Source: Epithemia pelagica
Taxonomy: Eukaryota > Bacillariophyta > Bacillariophyceae > Surirellales > Surirellaceae
Length of the DNA: 64,000 nucleotides
Assembly (NCBI GenBank): GCA_946965045.2
Contig: OX337236.1
Location: 496,001 to 560,000, forward strand
Reading direction: 5' to 3'
Shown piece after piece: positions 51,701 through 62,325 of the stretch (position 1 is the stretch's first letter; every line of letters begins with the position of its first letter). A program made the position numbers and the translations under genes. The notes below the pieces were generated by a model, which had not been told where the DNA came from, made no database searches, and was given only the letters and a program-made list of their open reading frames with translations.

Positions 51701-51869
51701 AGGGCGTAATGCTGGTCGTCTTGGGGACTTTGGCTTGGAACTGAGAACCAAGCTTTGGAAACCTTCGACGATACGACATGGCCGTCGACAAGGAAGACTC
51801 ATCTTCTTCTACTGCCTTGGCGGCCGCTGCTCGCGTACGGCTTAACGTTAAAGACGGTCGACCCGTCAT
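45744..51869 (-). CDS. PLU-1/PHD chromatin protein (KDM5-like, no JmjC seen)
   Basis: Two exons: 51869-51602 and 51235-45744, with a 366-bp intron (GTAAGT...TTTAG), 1919 residues. Exon 1 has KLGSQFQAKVP, reminiscent of ELM2. A long repeated helical region with W and acidic/basic pattern (for example LWYKEGIELDVLRKSLK, LSEWKARVTK, ARTWANKVKKY) matches the PLU-1 domain found in KDM5 demethylases. PHD finger 1 is at about 47610-47755 (YCICRRAYEGFMIKCEKC, WFHGPCVGV), PHD finger 2 at about 46470-46615 (CVCGGPSDGRLMLCCDKC, WFHATCVGV). JmjN, ARID and JmjC are missing, so it should read histone marks without demethylating. A Pro/Thr-rich linker follows finger 1. An ATG at 51368 lies inside the intron and is not the start. 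Confidence 0.75.
51236..51601 (-). other. Intron 1 of the PLU-1/PHD gene
   Basis: Donor G|GTAAGTCG at 51601 and acceptor TTTAG|GTGCG at 51236. Splicing joins SSG to AKEGVNGENT in frame and gives a total exon length divisible by three. At 366 bp it is the longest intron seen in the window. Confidence 0.8.
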
Positions 51870-52312
51870 GATCAGAGAGGGCACCACGGGTGTGTTTCTG
51901 CCGCTTTTGTGTGTGTTTTGTTGTATGGCTGAACACTACAAATTTCTGTCCCTCGTTTCCCCGTGAGGTCGGCTGGGGAGCACTCCACATCCGGGTTATG
52001 GAAGAAAGCTGAGCGTTACATCCCAGCGGCTGACCAAACATCAATAGGGTTTAAGTTTAGCCGGCTATCTAGACTATGTCTCACACCAGAGCTAGAGGAG
52101 TAGGTAGGAGTGTAGATGTCATCTTGAGCCCCTAATAACATACTCCTAGCAACGGGTAAGAATGAATCTAGTTGATAGTCGATGTCCTCTGATATCAAAC
52201 AAAAGGACAAAGGACTACTCCTAATAAATAAAGCGTCTGTCTTAGAAACCTATAGAAACATTGGTTACAAAAGGGCCTACCTAGAGAGACTCGATATGCC
52301 TCTTGTCTGTTC

Positions 52313-53683
52313 TCAGCTACTGTTTTTGCCTTTGCCCTGGTTCATCATAGCGTACGCTTTGTTCTTTGTGTCAATGGCTTGATTGTGACGTTTCATGCGC
52401 TCCACGTCTGTCACTGGTTTGCCTTGCACTCGTTTCGTCAAGTTTTCAAACTCTTTAAAAATCGATGGCACTTCTTCTCCCGGAACCGGTTTCGGTCGTT
52501 CCCATATACCCAATGTTTCCCGAACCGACTTGGACATTAACAAATGGGTTTGTACGGCCGTCAAGGTGTTGTTGGTGGCCCAGTAACAAAGCATACTGGC
52601 GTCAAAGGTGAACAAGACGGGGAACATGACGACGGACATAAGTCTCATAAAGTTGACCATGAAACCTCCTTGTGGACCGGCCATGGCGATTTGACTTTTT
52701 GTCGATTCGGTGAGAAAGACAAAGGTGAGGGTCGTCACTACGGGTAAAACGTAGTAGGGGTCGCTGGTCGTCAGATCCGAGAACCACAAAATACCACCCG
52801 TGGCAAATTCTTCCGGAAATATCTTGCCCATTTTTTGCAGACCAAAGAACATGCCCATAAACAGAGGCAATTGAAATAATGGAGCAATAAAGGCTCGGAT
52901 AGGCTTTGCATCGTAGCGTTGGAAAAGATCCTTCATGTTTTTGGAGAATTGCATTTGGTCTTTTCGAGTAGGATTCTTAATCCTTTGGTAGCGTGCCTGT
53001 ATTTCCTTGAGTTCTGGATTCACATGAGCCATTCGAGATGTTTGACGTTGGGACATGACCATGAGTGGAAACAGACCCAATCGAAGAAGGCAGGTCACTC
53101 CGATAATGGCCCATCCATATTCTACTCCTGCCAAGTCATGAAAATTTTTAATGGTCAACACGGCCTGGTCTGCTACATTGTACCAGGTGGGTTCCCAGGC
53201 AATACCGGCGCTCTCCAGCAAATTGCCGCTCGCATCCAAATTTTCCGCAAACAGACGGTCCAGTGTTTCGTCTACAGAGCCTCCATAATTAGATCCTGCG
53301 TCTGTAGTATCGACCGAGACGGTATCATCCTTTACTGTATCTAGGACAGTCTCTGAAGAAGTGGGGGTTGCTGTTTCGCTTGTGGCATCTGTACTACTCG
53401 ATGTTGTATCTTGGCTCTTGTCCGAAGACGACGACGAGAAGCTCCAAAAGTTTCGTCGATGAGTCCATTGCGTATACGCATTCGTTGGTACGGTCGAGAC
53501 TTGGAAGAGAAGGGGTATGTGATTACTTGGGGTTCCTCGGCCCTGTTGAGCAAAAGCGGGTGGTCTCGATTGCGACCGACTGGCAGGATCTTTTGAATCC
53601 GAGTCGGACGACGCGAGAAAGGTCTTGACGAAGGCCGAAGGTCGGATTTGCGACCGGCTTCTAGTACACGACAGTCGAAGCAT
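52313..53683 (-). CDS. Mitochondrial OXA1/YidC-family insertase
   Basis: 456 residues. The 60K inner-membrane/YidC fold spans about residues 175-400: YGWAIIGVTCLLRLGLFPLM (TM1), the basic hairpin MSQRQTSRMAHVNPELKEIQ, the amphipathic YDAKPIRAFIAPLFQLPLFM (TM2 with conserved FQLP-F), a TM3-TM5 set and the final ATNNTLTAVQ. A basic, Ser/Arg-rich N-terminus (MLRLSCTRSRSQIRPSAFVK) is a classic mitochondrial presequence, so this is OXA1 rather than plastid ALB3. It inserts proteins into the inner membrane. The C-terminus is basic (KNKAYAMMNQGKGKNSS), suitable for ribosome contact. It is divergent from GDT1 at 54204. Confidence 0.88.
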   Translation of the reverse strand: MLRLSCTRSRSQIRPSAFVKTFLASSDSDSKDPASRSQSRPPAFAQQGRGTPSNHIPLLFQVSTVPTNAYTQWTHRRNFWSFSSSSSDKSQDTTSSSTDATSETATPTSSETVLDTVKDDTVSVDTTDAGSNYGGSVDETLDRLFAENLDASGNLLESAGIAWEPTWYNVADQAVLTIKNFHDLAGVEYGWAIIGVTCLLRLGLFPLMVMSQRQTSRMAHVNPELKEIQARYQRIKNPTRKDQMQFSKNMKDLFQRYDAKPIRAFIAPLFQLPLFMGMFFGLQKMGKIFPEEFATGGILWFSDLTTSDPYYVLPVVTTLTFVFLTESTKSQIAMAGPQGGFMVNFMRLMSVVMFPVLFTFDASMLCYWATNNTLTAVQTHLLMSKSVRETLGIWERPKPVPGEEVPSIFKEFENLTKRVQGKPVTDVERMKRHNQAIDTKNKAYAMMNQGKGKNSS

Positions 53684-54203
53684 CTCTCCAACGAATAATG
53701 ATGTTCACTCTTCACTCTTCTGTTCCTGGGATCCTGTACCTAGGTCGGCGAGATTTGTGTTTGTCCGTTGCCAATTATGTTTTTCTGAAAAAGTATGTGT
53801 GGTTGGAGGATCGTCCAGCATAAAATCCGCGACTAAAAGGAATGTGACGTTTTTGCGAGAATCCCATCCATCAAAACAACGTAGTGCGCTGATTGACGAA
53901 GAAGAGCTTGTTTGGATCGACAAGTGTGGCGACGACGACGATGTGGATGATAAGAAGAGACCACCTGAACGTGTATGCATCATGGATGCTGGCTTTGTTA
54001 GTATCAACTGAGGCATTCCAGTAGGTAACATTGGATTCTGTGTTTCATTGAATGTTGTGCCCGCCCATCGGCAGGTTGCGCCTGCTATCCAGTATTATTT
54101 TTGGAACTACTACGACATGAATTGGAAGTTGAAAGGTGGAGGTATCAGAGTGTTGAACTCATCTTTGTTTTCTATCTCTTGTTGATGTTTGCTTCTTCAT
54201 GTC

Positions 54204-55193
54204 ATGGATAGGCCATTGACGACACCCTCCATCAGCCTTTCAACATTGGCAGTCGGACCTGTTCCAGCGACAAACTATGTGACGCTTCCTACACAAAGCA
54301 TTCATCATCCCCGGATAACAGCTGATCGTCGTAGTCTTTCTCTCTATGGACATGACTATGATGAGGATGTGGACGCAGTCGACCTCGTGGCAACGAGCGA
54401 ACACAACAAGGTTGCTCGCATATTGCCGGTGCTTGCGGGGAGTGTCGCTGCACTCGCGCTCATGACCATCCATCCGAAACTAGCCTGTGCTGCAGATCCT
54501 CTTGCTACCCTTTCGGCAACCTCACAAACTGCAACTTCCTGGTGGACAGCCATTGCCGAGACTGGATTTTACCAAGCATTTTCTCTGGTGTTTTTGAGCG
54601 AAATTGGAGACAAGACATTTTTCATTGCCGGACTGTTGGCTATGAAGACTTCAAAGTTCATATCGTTTCTTGGATCCATTGCAGCTCTGGGTGTCATGAC
54701 CATTATCAGTGTTCTTATTGGTCAAATTTTCCATGCCGTTCCCAGTGGATTTCTGTCGGATGGGCTTCCGCTCGACGATATTGCGGCTTGTCTGGCCTTT
54801 GCCTTTTTTGGTTTCAAGACTCTGAAGGAAGCACTGGATATGGATGAAGGAGAATCGGTAATGGACGAAGAGCTTGCCGAAGCACAACAAACAGTGGATG
54901 AAAGTCAAACGATCAAAGAGGTTACACGGTTCGGTCAGTTGGCAAGCATCTTTGGATTGGTCTTTGCGGCCGAGTTTGGTGACCGATCCTTTCTTTCTAC
55001 CATTGCCTTGTCGGCTGCACAAAACCCACTTAGCGTGGCGGCCGGTGGCATTGCTGCTCATGCCGCAGCCACGGGGATTGCCGTGTCCAGTGGATCGCTG
55101 GTCGCCAAGTATATATCGGAAAAGGTGATTGGTATTATTGGAGGATCACTCTTCATCCTCTTTGCAGTCACAACTGCATTAGGAATATTCTAA
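54204..55193 (+). CDS. GDT1/TMEM165 family cation transporter (PAM71-like)
   Basis: Two UPF0016 halves, each with an ExGD[KR][TS] motif: FLSEIGDKTF (near 54597) and AAEFGDRSF (near 54970). Seven predicted membrane helices. Such proteins carry Mn2+/Ca2+ with H+; the plastid members supply manganese to photosystem II. A segment before the transport core, VARILPVLAGSVAALALMTI then CAADPLATL, resembles a thylakoid transfer domain and supports a plastid role. The first in-frame ATG is at 54204, but it opens without a signal peptide, so an upstream exon is likely; the TAG before GCCATTG (54211-54214) could be its acceptor. The middle loop is acidic (DMDEGESVMDEEL). 330 residues from this ATG. Confidence 0.85.
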   Translation: MDRPLTTPSISLSTLAVGPVPATNYVTLPTQSIHHPRITADRRSLSLYGHDYDEDVDAVDLVATSEHNKVARILPVLAGSVAALALMTIHPKLACAADPLATLSATSQTATSWWTAIAETGFYQAFSLVFLSEIGDKTFFIAGLLAMKTSKFISFLGSIAALGVMTIISVLIGQIFHAVPSGFLSDGLPLDDIAACLAFAFFGFKTLKEALDMDEGESVMDEELAEAQQTVDESQTIKEVTRFGQLASIFGLVFAAEFGDRSFLSTIALSAAQNPLSVAAGGIAAHAAATGIAVSSGSLVAKYISEKVIGIIGGSLFILFAVTTALGIF

Positions 55194-55757
55194 GCTACTC
55201 CTATCCTGCCTAACGAAGCGTCATGTATTTCTTGGAGTACTACCTACCCTTTTACGGATATGCCTACTAGGAGTGGGAGCATGATCTCTATAAACGCGGC
55301 TAGGGGTAAGTTTTAAGTAGTATAGTCGGAGGGTATCTTTTTCTGAGTTTCTTTGTCGATATCACATACAAATGGCATAGCTTCTTTTTTTATTGGCATA
55401 GCTTGAACAGATACATCATAGCAGTGTCGTCACAGCCGTGGGTATACTCAGTGGAATCTCTCTCGCAGTAGTGGTTGGTTGAAAATAGCATGACAATCTG
55501 GAGAGAGAGAGAGATGGTCGGTCGGTCTCGTTGTCACAGCGCAACAGGAAGAATAAACAGTGTTACGTCCAGAATAAGATCAGACAGTGCAAAACGTCAA
55601 AAGTACATCCTGTCTGGGAGAGATCAAGTGGTCCGAGATTTTAAAAAGAATAACCCCACGATTGAGTTGTTTGTTGAGTTGTTTTGTTTTTTGTACAGGA
55701 CGATCCATCCGTACGCGGAGAACGATTTGATTCATGGTCACTTCCGAATGGGAGTCA

Positions 55758-56654
55758 TTAGTCCATTCCCGGTGGAGTCCAGCTTTTGGCATTCACATTG
55801 AGATTCTTCTTTTCCACGGCTGCCGCCTCCTGTACAGAAGAATCCTGGTCCATGTCAGGTGGAAACGTCTCGGGGTTGGCAACCACATACATGGATGGTT
55901 GTCCATTGTACATGTCACCGGGGTAGTAAGGGTAGCTATAGTACTGCTGATCGCCTCCCGCAAACTCCTCCTGAGGATTTCCCGGAAACCAAGCAGGTGC
56001 CTGAGCGCTAATGGGTGTAGTTACTTGTTCCTGAGACTCTTCCTCCGGCAGGGGAGCTGGAGTGACCACGGGAGCCGCTTTCCACGCCGATCCTGGCAGC
56101 ACCGAGCTAGTCTTGGTCGGTGATTTGTTGGTCGTACTGTTCGTTCCACCCGAAAGGGGAGGAAATGCATTGTGCTCCAAAAAGGCTACAGGTTCCGCGT
56201 TCTTTTGGTCTCGCGGATGAGAATACAGACAGGAGGTTGTACGACAATCGTCTCCATGACGGCATTTGATTTGGGCATATTTGGCGCGGAGGCGATCCGC
56301 TTCTGGCTTGGCAGGGTGACGCTTTTTACAAGTGTTGAAGGTAAAGGCGCAGGTACCGGCCAAAAAGGCCAAACACGGTTCGTTGGTCTTTTTCGCATCG
56401 GGCACATCAATGTCATGCCGATAGATGCAATCTTTCCGTGTACAGCCGGGTCCATAATAACACGGCTGCATCGAGGCGGATTTTTTCTTGTGGGGTGCCA
56501 AGGAAACACCCCTGTCGTTATTGACATAGTTCTTACCTGGAATACAAACAGCGTATCATGGCAATAGTGGTGTCAGAGCGAGTTTACAAGAGAAAAAGAT
56601 GTCAAAGCAATCCACGTCCAGGTTCTTTTCGAAAGACTACTCACCACGAGGCAT
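55758..56654 (-). CDS. CCCH zinc-finger protein with C-terminal PAM2-like motif
   Basis: Two exons: a tiny 10-nt exon 56654-56645 (MPRG, last codon split) and 56536-55758, with a 108-bp intron; 262 residues. The reading frame of exon 2 has no ATG before its finger, which forces the upstream exon. Three CCCH-like fingers follow: CYYGPGCTRKDCIYRH, CLAFLAGTCAFTFNTCKKRH and CRHGDDCRTTSCLYSH. A low-complexity Pro/Gln/Tyr region follows. The end LNVNAKSWTP fits the PAM2 consensus (LNxxAxxFxP) with tryptophan for phenylalanine, as in the LARP4-type variant that binds poly(A)-binding protein. Likely an mRNA-binding regulator; targets unknown. Confidence 0.75.
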
Positions 56655-57017
56655 TCTTCTACGGTTGCAGAACTCTCCCGGAAGTGCGAAGGGTGATGGA
56701 ATTGATGGGTCGTTGTCCACACACACGGAAAATGAATGGAATCAACCCCGAAAGAAAAAAGTGTCGGCGATTGTCGCCGACATCCAAATGCCAAATAGAA
56801 TGTGCGGTGGTGGGCAAAATGGGTTCTCGGTCGGCGTATCCAAAATGCTACCATCTCTACCTGTCCAAACTCTTCAGCTTCCATAGCCTATCTAGGTACT
56901 TGAAGCTTTAGCCCTCTAGAACTCCTCTAGTTGTTGTAATGAGAGCAACACTTCCAAGGACACTTATAATACGAGTAGTTTACTTATACGAAATACAATA
57001 GGATATACTCACACTAG
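56655..57017. other. Intergenic, short
   Basis: No gene recognised; a plus-strand 117-codon frame overlaps the antisense of the CCCH leader and looks like chance. Confidence 0.5.
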
Positions 57018-58078
57018 CTAGTATGTCACAGCATTGCCGCCCTCGCCTTGTTGTTCGTCGTAGTGACGCTCATGTCCCGTAGTCGTGTCGTCGACGTACA
57101 TGTCCACAATGCTCGTGTCGTCTACTTTGGGATTCTCCTCATCAGCGCCGTTGTCATTGTATGGGGAATCATCAATGTATCTCCGACGGTCTCCGGACCA
57201 ACAACACAGCATGGTCGAGATGGACGCCGCTCGCAAAAGGGCATAAATAATGGGAGTGACAATGAAATACACAATGCAGACCAAAACGACGGTCGACTGA
57301 CGAAACACAAGACAAAACCAAATACGGTGAGATTTGTGCACGGCTTTTGGACAACAAGTAAATTCAACCTTGTCCTGCTTACCCCAATATCGTCTTCGTC
57401 CCATGACAAGTCGGCATAAAGGGCGTCGTCGTTTGTGTCGGGGTCATTGTCTTCGGTCGTCGGATTGCCCAAGTCCAAGACAAGTGGTCCATGGATAATG
57501 CTCCATATTATGTAGGCAAGAGTCAGCGCAAGACAGGACCAGAAATGCATCCATCGCAGAGGAATTCGATTGACAAAGAATCCTTCTACCAACAGAACGG
57601 CAAAGACAATGCCATGGGGCGCAATATCGGCATAGGATGCTGAGTCACCATCAAACACCAAGACCCAAAAGAGGATGGAGGCCATGGCTTCACCAAATAT
57701 TGACAAAACGAAGAAGAGCCACGTGAATTTGATGCGAGCTTGGACTACTGGGCCTTCGGGTTGTTGGACTGGGAAGAACGAGTTCAGTACACTGATTGTG
57801 GCGTATACAATGGTGAGACCCAGTGCCACGTTGGTGAAAAATGCCCAAAAGAAGGCAACATCGTCTGTCTTGATCAATGTAAAGACGAGTGTCGATACAT
57901 GGTAGCCAAATGCCAAACATTTCGCCACAATATCAAATGTAGTGCAGGGACAAAAGCTTCTTGGAATGTCCAATACCCTTTGTGTCTCTTCTTCTTCAAC
58001 TTTGAACCAAGGCTGCAATGGCTTGAACTCGTTGAAGCAGGAAGAAACGCAATTTGTTTTCTTTTCGCTGTCGGACAT
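57018..58078 (-). CDS. Multi-spanning membrane protein, expanded family, copy 4
   Basis: Two exons: 58078-57383 and 57296-57018, with an 86-bp intron (GTAAGC...CGTCAG), 324 residues. The ATG at 58078 gives MSDSEKKTNCVSSCFNEF and then PLQPWFKVEEEE, comparable to FQPWFSVE of the other copies. The signature HGIVFAVLLVEGFFVNRIPL with RWMHFW is kept, with Glu in place of Asp. Its loop DNDPDTNDDALY aligns with copy 1. Exon 2 supplies the last helix and SGDRRRYID, then a longer acidic tail (DNGADEENPKVDDTS). It is 32 kb from the cluster and the only copy with an intron, so it split from the others earlier. Confidence 0.7.
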
Positions 58079-59949
58079 GGTGGTGGTAGTAGTAGGGATA
58101 TCAATTCTCTCTCCAAAGATTTGACAAAACCAATTCACACGTTGTTCTGATTTATGATCCAAGTTGTCGATTCGCTCCTCTCCGACAAAGAAGAAGAAGA
58201 TGCCAACGGACACAAGAAAAAAATGAGGCGTCGCATTGGTCGCGGCGGAGGTGAGCGTTTGCTGCTTCCAGACCGGAATACGCGCAGTCAGCGCAGAAAG
58301 CCTTTTTTGCGGGTTCTGTTGTAGATCCCGCCGGTCATTCTTACGACGGAGACACGTAACAAAAAAGTAGCCCGCGGGCTTCCACGTGGAGGCCAAAAAC
58401 TACGTCCCAGACTACTCCTAGAGGAGTATGTAAAATAGAGTTCTCCAACTCATCTCGGATAACTTCCATTGAAACAACAAAAACAACCTGAATGAGTCTA
58501 AACTAAAGAGCATCATGTTGGTGAAGTTTGAGAAACAAAACAATCATGCTCCTAGTCCAGAACCTACCGCGTATCGAGTCCAGCAAATGTGCGGAATCTG
58601 TTGACAAGAAGAGGAGTTTCCTGTGTTGGATATGTGTCTCCAATGATTCGTAACACTGCAAACGTTGATTGTCGTTTTCTTCCAGACGCAAGGTATCTTA
58701 TGAAATCAGTTATTATAGGGGAAGACAACGAGCAAAGCATTATGACTCCCTGGGACATGATTCGGTCGACACACCGTTGGTATAGGAGGCCGAAGAGGTA
58801 GTCATACAGAAAGGGAGATCCCCTTATCTCTTGAAAAAGCATGGGAAGGATACAAACGACAAGTCGCCCTCGTGAGAAAGGGTCGTTTCATTCCAGACGG
58901 ACGGATTAGACTTTCAAGGGTGGAAACTCCGAAAAGTGAATGGAGGACCACCGCGTGGCATCCGACAACCAGCTGTGGGTTTGCTCATACACCGGATACC
59001 ATCTCCATATGCCCTTGAAGCTCTCTATATTTTCTATTGTGAATCGACGGGAAATGGAGCACAGATATCCGCCAACTGTATGAGTCCGAGGCAAAGATAT
59101 GTAGATTGACAAGATCGTCCAAACGATCGAGAACTTCTGACCTGTCAAGTAAGAGAAGACCACAGATATGTTGTACATTGCTGCTGAATGGCGTGATTTC
59201 GCCAACTCGAAGCGATATTCGAAGGACCAAAGGAAGCCCGTCTACCAAAGGCATTTAGCAACCTGACTGTCCTCCTCCCTTGCTTTACTACTAGAGTCAG
59301 TGTCAACAACTGATCATCCTGACAAATCGTGCAAATGAGGCAAGGTGTCAATATTAAATGGACCATGTGTTGTCACGATCGACGGCTCCCTGGTTGGTGG
59401 TTTTCAATCCATCACAAGAAGTGCTTTTTGTGTGACTTTATTCTTCGCAGAGAAAGATTGGAGAGCATCTCTTGTGCTTTTTCGCGACAAATGACCTCCC
59501 AGTACAAAGTTCTGCGGGTGGTTTCCGGTTTCTGTTTGGACATGGCTCCATGACTTACTGAAAGGCGAAGTTTCGATGCACATTAGGGCCCTGGTTGACA
59601 CCAAGACAGCAGCTCTTCAGTTCTCTCAGGTTGCGAGACAGAGAAGTCTCTTCCTGAGAATGAAGCTTCATCCTTATCCAACAATCGTAGTTCCTGGTCG
59701 AACGTTGGTGGTGAACGGCGAAACGGCCCTAGGTGGACCTGAGTGGATGCATTTCAATCGATATCTTCATCATGGCGAAGGCAGACGCAGACCGTATCTT
59801 TTCTCTCCTTATGCCCGGGGGCGATGACTTTGCCCTCTGTGCCCTTTGTTGAAGGGGCATCTTTCGCACCGCCCACTCGCCGGGGCGCACGCGTTCGAAA
59901 TTGTTCCAACTCTTCCACCTCTCACCTCATGCATCACTCTTCCGTGAAA
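58079..59949. other. Intergenic, 1.9 kb, no gene recognised
   Basis: Frames of 60-99 codons on both strands lack recognisable motifs. The last 126 bp before the FMO ATG are open in the FMO frame (ATG at 59824) and may belong to that gene. Confidence 0.5.
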
Positions 59950-61601
59950 ATGGCGGACTCATCCAAACCCTTCTTTGCCGACCAAAAGTGGATTCTGTGG
60001 GCTCTAGCACTCCATTGTCTTTCATTGTGTCAAGCCATGATGCAAATGTCCCTCAAATCCAGTCCTCGCGTTGCCATTATTGGTGGCGGGGCTGCTGGCT
60101 TGGCCTGTGCCCGTGTCTTTTCGCGACGTGGCCGCAACGACGAGGATGATGATTGGTGCGTCACAGTGTTGGAAAAGGACACTCAAGTGGGAGGCGTTTG
60201 GAATTACCGTGAAAGCGATACCAAAACTCGTCCCATGTATCGTGGTTTACGGACCAATCTTCCCAAGGAAATCATGGAATACAGAGAATTTCCGTGGCCC
60301 AAACTCTCTGACGACGAGGACAAAGACCCCAGTTTTGTCACTCACAAGCAAGTGCAAAATTATCTGGTGGAGTACTCGCAAAAGTTTGATATGCAAGTGT
60401 GTCTGCAACATGAGGTGACACAACTTCGAGTTCTCAGTGGAGAAGACCATACTCCCAGCTGCTTTTCACCGTCGGAAGGTGAGACTTGGCCAAAAATCGA
60501 ACTGACAATCGTCGATCACACCAACGCGACCAACGGTGAAGTGGCTCATGAAACACGGCAAGTCTTTGATGCAGTTCTTGTAGCAAATGGACACTTTAAT
60601 GCTCCGAGAACACCAAGAATCCCGGGTGTCGAGGAGTACTTTGTCCAAGGTCAAGGAGGACGAGTCTTTCATTCCATTGAATACGATGATCCGTCAGAGT
60701 TTCGAGACCAGACTGTTCTATGCATTGGAGGTCGTGCGAGTGGCTCTGACATTGCCCGAGAAATAGCAAGGGCAGGAGCGAAACAAGTTTACTTGAGCGA
60801 CTCTTCACGAACAACCGGCGAAGCACGGTATCTGGACAGAATCACGTGGGTACCACGAACCATGCAGGTCTTAGCGAATGGAGCTATCCAGTTTGATCAT
60901 GATTGTCCCGTGCAAGCGGAGGGTGTTGACACAATAATCTTGTGTACGGGTTACGACTACTCTTTTCCATTCATCAATCAACAGTCTGGTTTGGAGTTGG
61001 ATTCTAGGGACCGTCGCGTTCAACCCCTCTACGAACAACTATGGCATGCACGGTATCCTCACATTGCATTTGTTGGACTGCCTCATTCAATCCTACCGTT
61101 CCCTCTGTTTGAGTTTCAGGCGGAGGCATGCTTGAACATGTGGCAAACAGGAACCTTTCCGTCTGTTACAGCGAGACTCCAGGCGGCCGAAGCTGCTAAA
61201 GGAGGAGAAGGTAAAGTAAAGGGACGGATAGAGGACACTCACTATCTGGGACAGGCGCAATGGGACTACTGTACACGAATGGCCAAATACGCTGGACTCT
61301 ATGATGAAGATATGGAGTCCTACTTGGCCGTAAACAAGGTGAGTTTCTGTGAAAAGTGTATTTGTTTCTTATGATTGGACGAGGAAGTTTCTACAAAAGG
61401 GATTGATTCACTGAGACTTTATACTGACGACTGTTCTTCCCGCGGATACAAAAGGAAATGTGGGACTTAACCTCTTCTGAAAGGAAAGGAGAGTTCCCTG
61501 GAGGCCCCGATGACTACCGGTACAGCGTATTTTCCAGGGACCGAAGGTCAAAGTCTTTCAAACTTGTGAGCTCCTTGATACAACCAAGGGTGGATGGTTG
61601 A
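59950..61601 (+). CDS. Flavin-containing monooxygenase-like enzyme
   Basis: Two exons: 59950-61338 and 61455-61601, with a 116-bp intron (GTGAGT...AAAAG); 511 residues. An N-terminal hydrophobic helix (KWILWALALHCLSLCQA) should anchor it or act as a signal peptide. The FAD-binding Rossmann motif is VAIIGGGAAGLACARVF with VLEKDTQVGGVWNY after it. The FMO-type motif is GGRVFHSIEYDDP, followed by the NADPH site VLCIGGRASGSDIAREI. A conserved ILCTGYDYSFPF lies near the C-terminal half. FMOs oxygenate soft nucleophiles (N or S) using NADPH and O2; the substrate is unknown. An earlier in-frame ATG at 59824 would add 42 residues without clear features, so I prefer 59950 (AAAATGGCG context). Confidence 0.85.
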
Positions 61602-62325
61602 CGAGGCCTTTGGTTGCTGACCCACAACATAGAGAGTATATGATGTCAACTTTGCCCGTATTAGGCCTAATCATGGTGTGTGCGCGCTGTAGTTACTCGT
61701 AACTTCTAGAAAGCTTTCTTGTTTCCCGAGATGAGTACCCATCGCTGAATCACTTGGCCAAAACGAATAATTTTTCGATTGTTGTGGCAAGAATGCCGAC
61801 GGAGCACAGTCGCAGTGCCAGGCAGGAATGGAGATCGCCCGGCGTTCGTATCCGATTATATCCGTTTGGGCTGCCGTGTATGATATATGCCCTGGCGTGA
61901 CATTGCGTGACTCAACTCCCATGTTTCAAGACCAAACTTACCGGATGCTGTCATCACTTTTTCGAAAATCAACGATTTGCACCACGATACGAGATGCAGG
62001 AAACACAAACTCTCGGTAACGATACTTGGCAAGGATATCGTGTATGCGAGCTGTGTGACTGCTAATCGAATGGAGAGTCCAGTCGCGGGATTGATTGGTT
62101 CCAACAAATTAGGCCACATTTTCACGTGTTACAGTGTCCTCTTGCCATGAAACAGAACAGACTCCCGGCCCAATTTGTTCGCCATCGACAAGAGTCCAGT
62201 CAAGAAAGACTGTCAATGCTCAATGCACAGACTTCCTTTCACAAATTCATCAAAGGCTCATAGGTTCTGGCTTCAGCCAACAATACATCAACCGGGAGGA
62301 GAGTGGGAAATCCGGATAGAGGAGT
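61602..62325. other. Intergenic, 0.7 kb
   Basis: No gene or repeat recognised. It includes the upstream region of the next gene. Confidence 0.5.

Noticed and set aside
58079-58396. N-terminal extension of membrane-protein copy 4 up to 58396
   Set aside because: The extra 106 residues have no match in the other three copies; the ATG at 58078 aligns with their starts.
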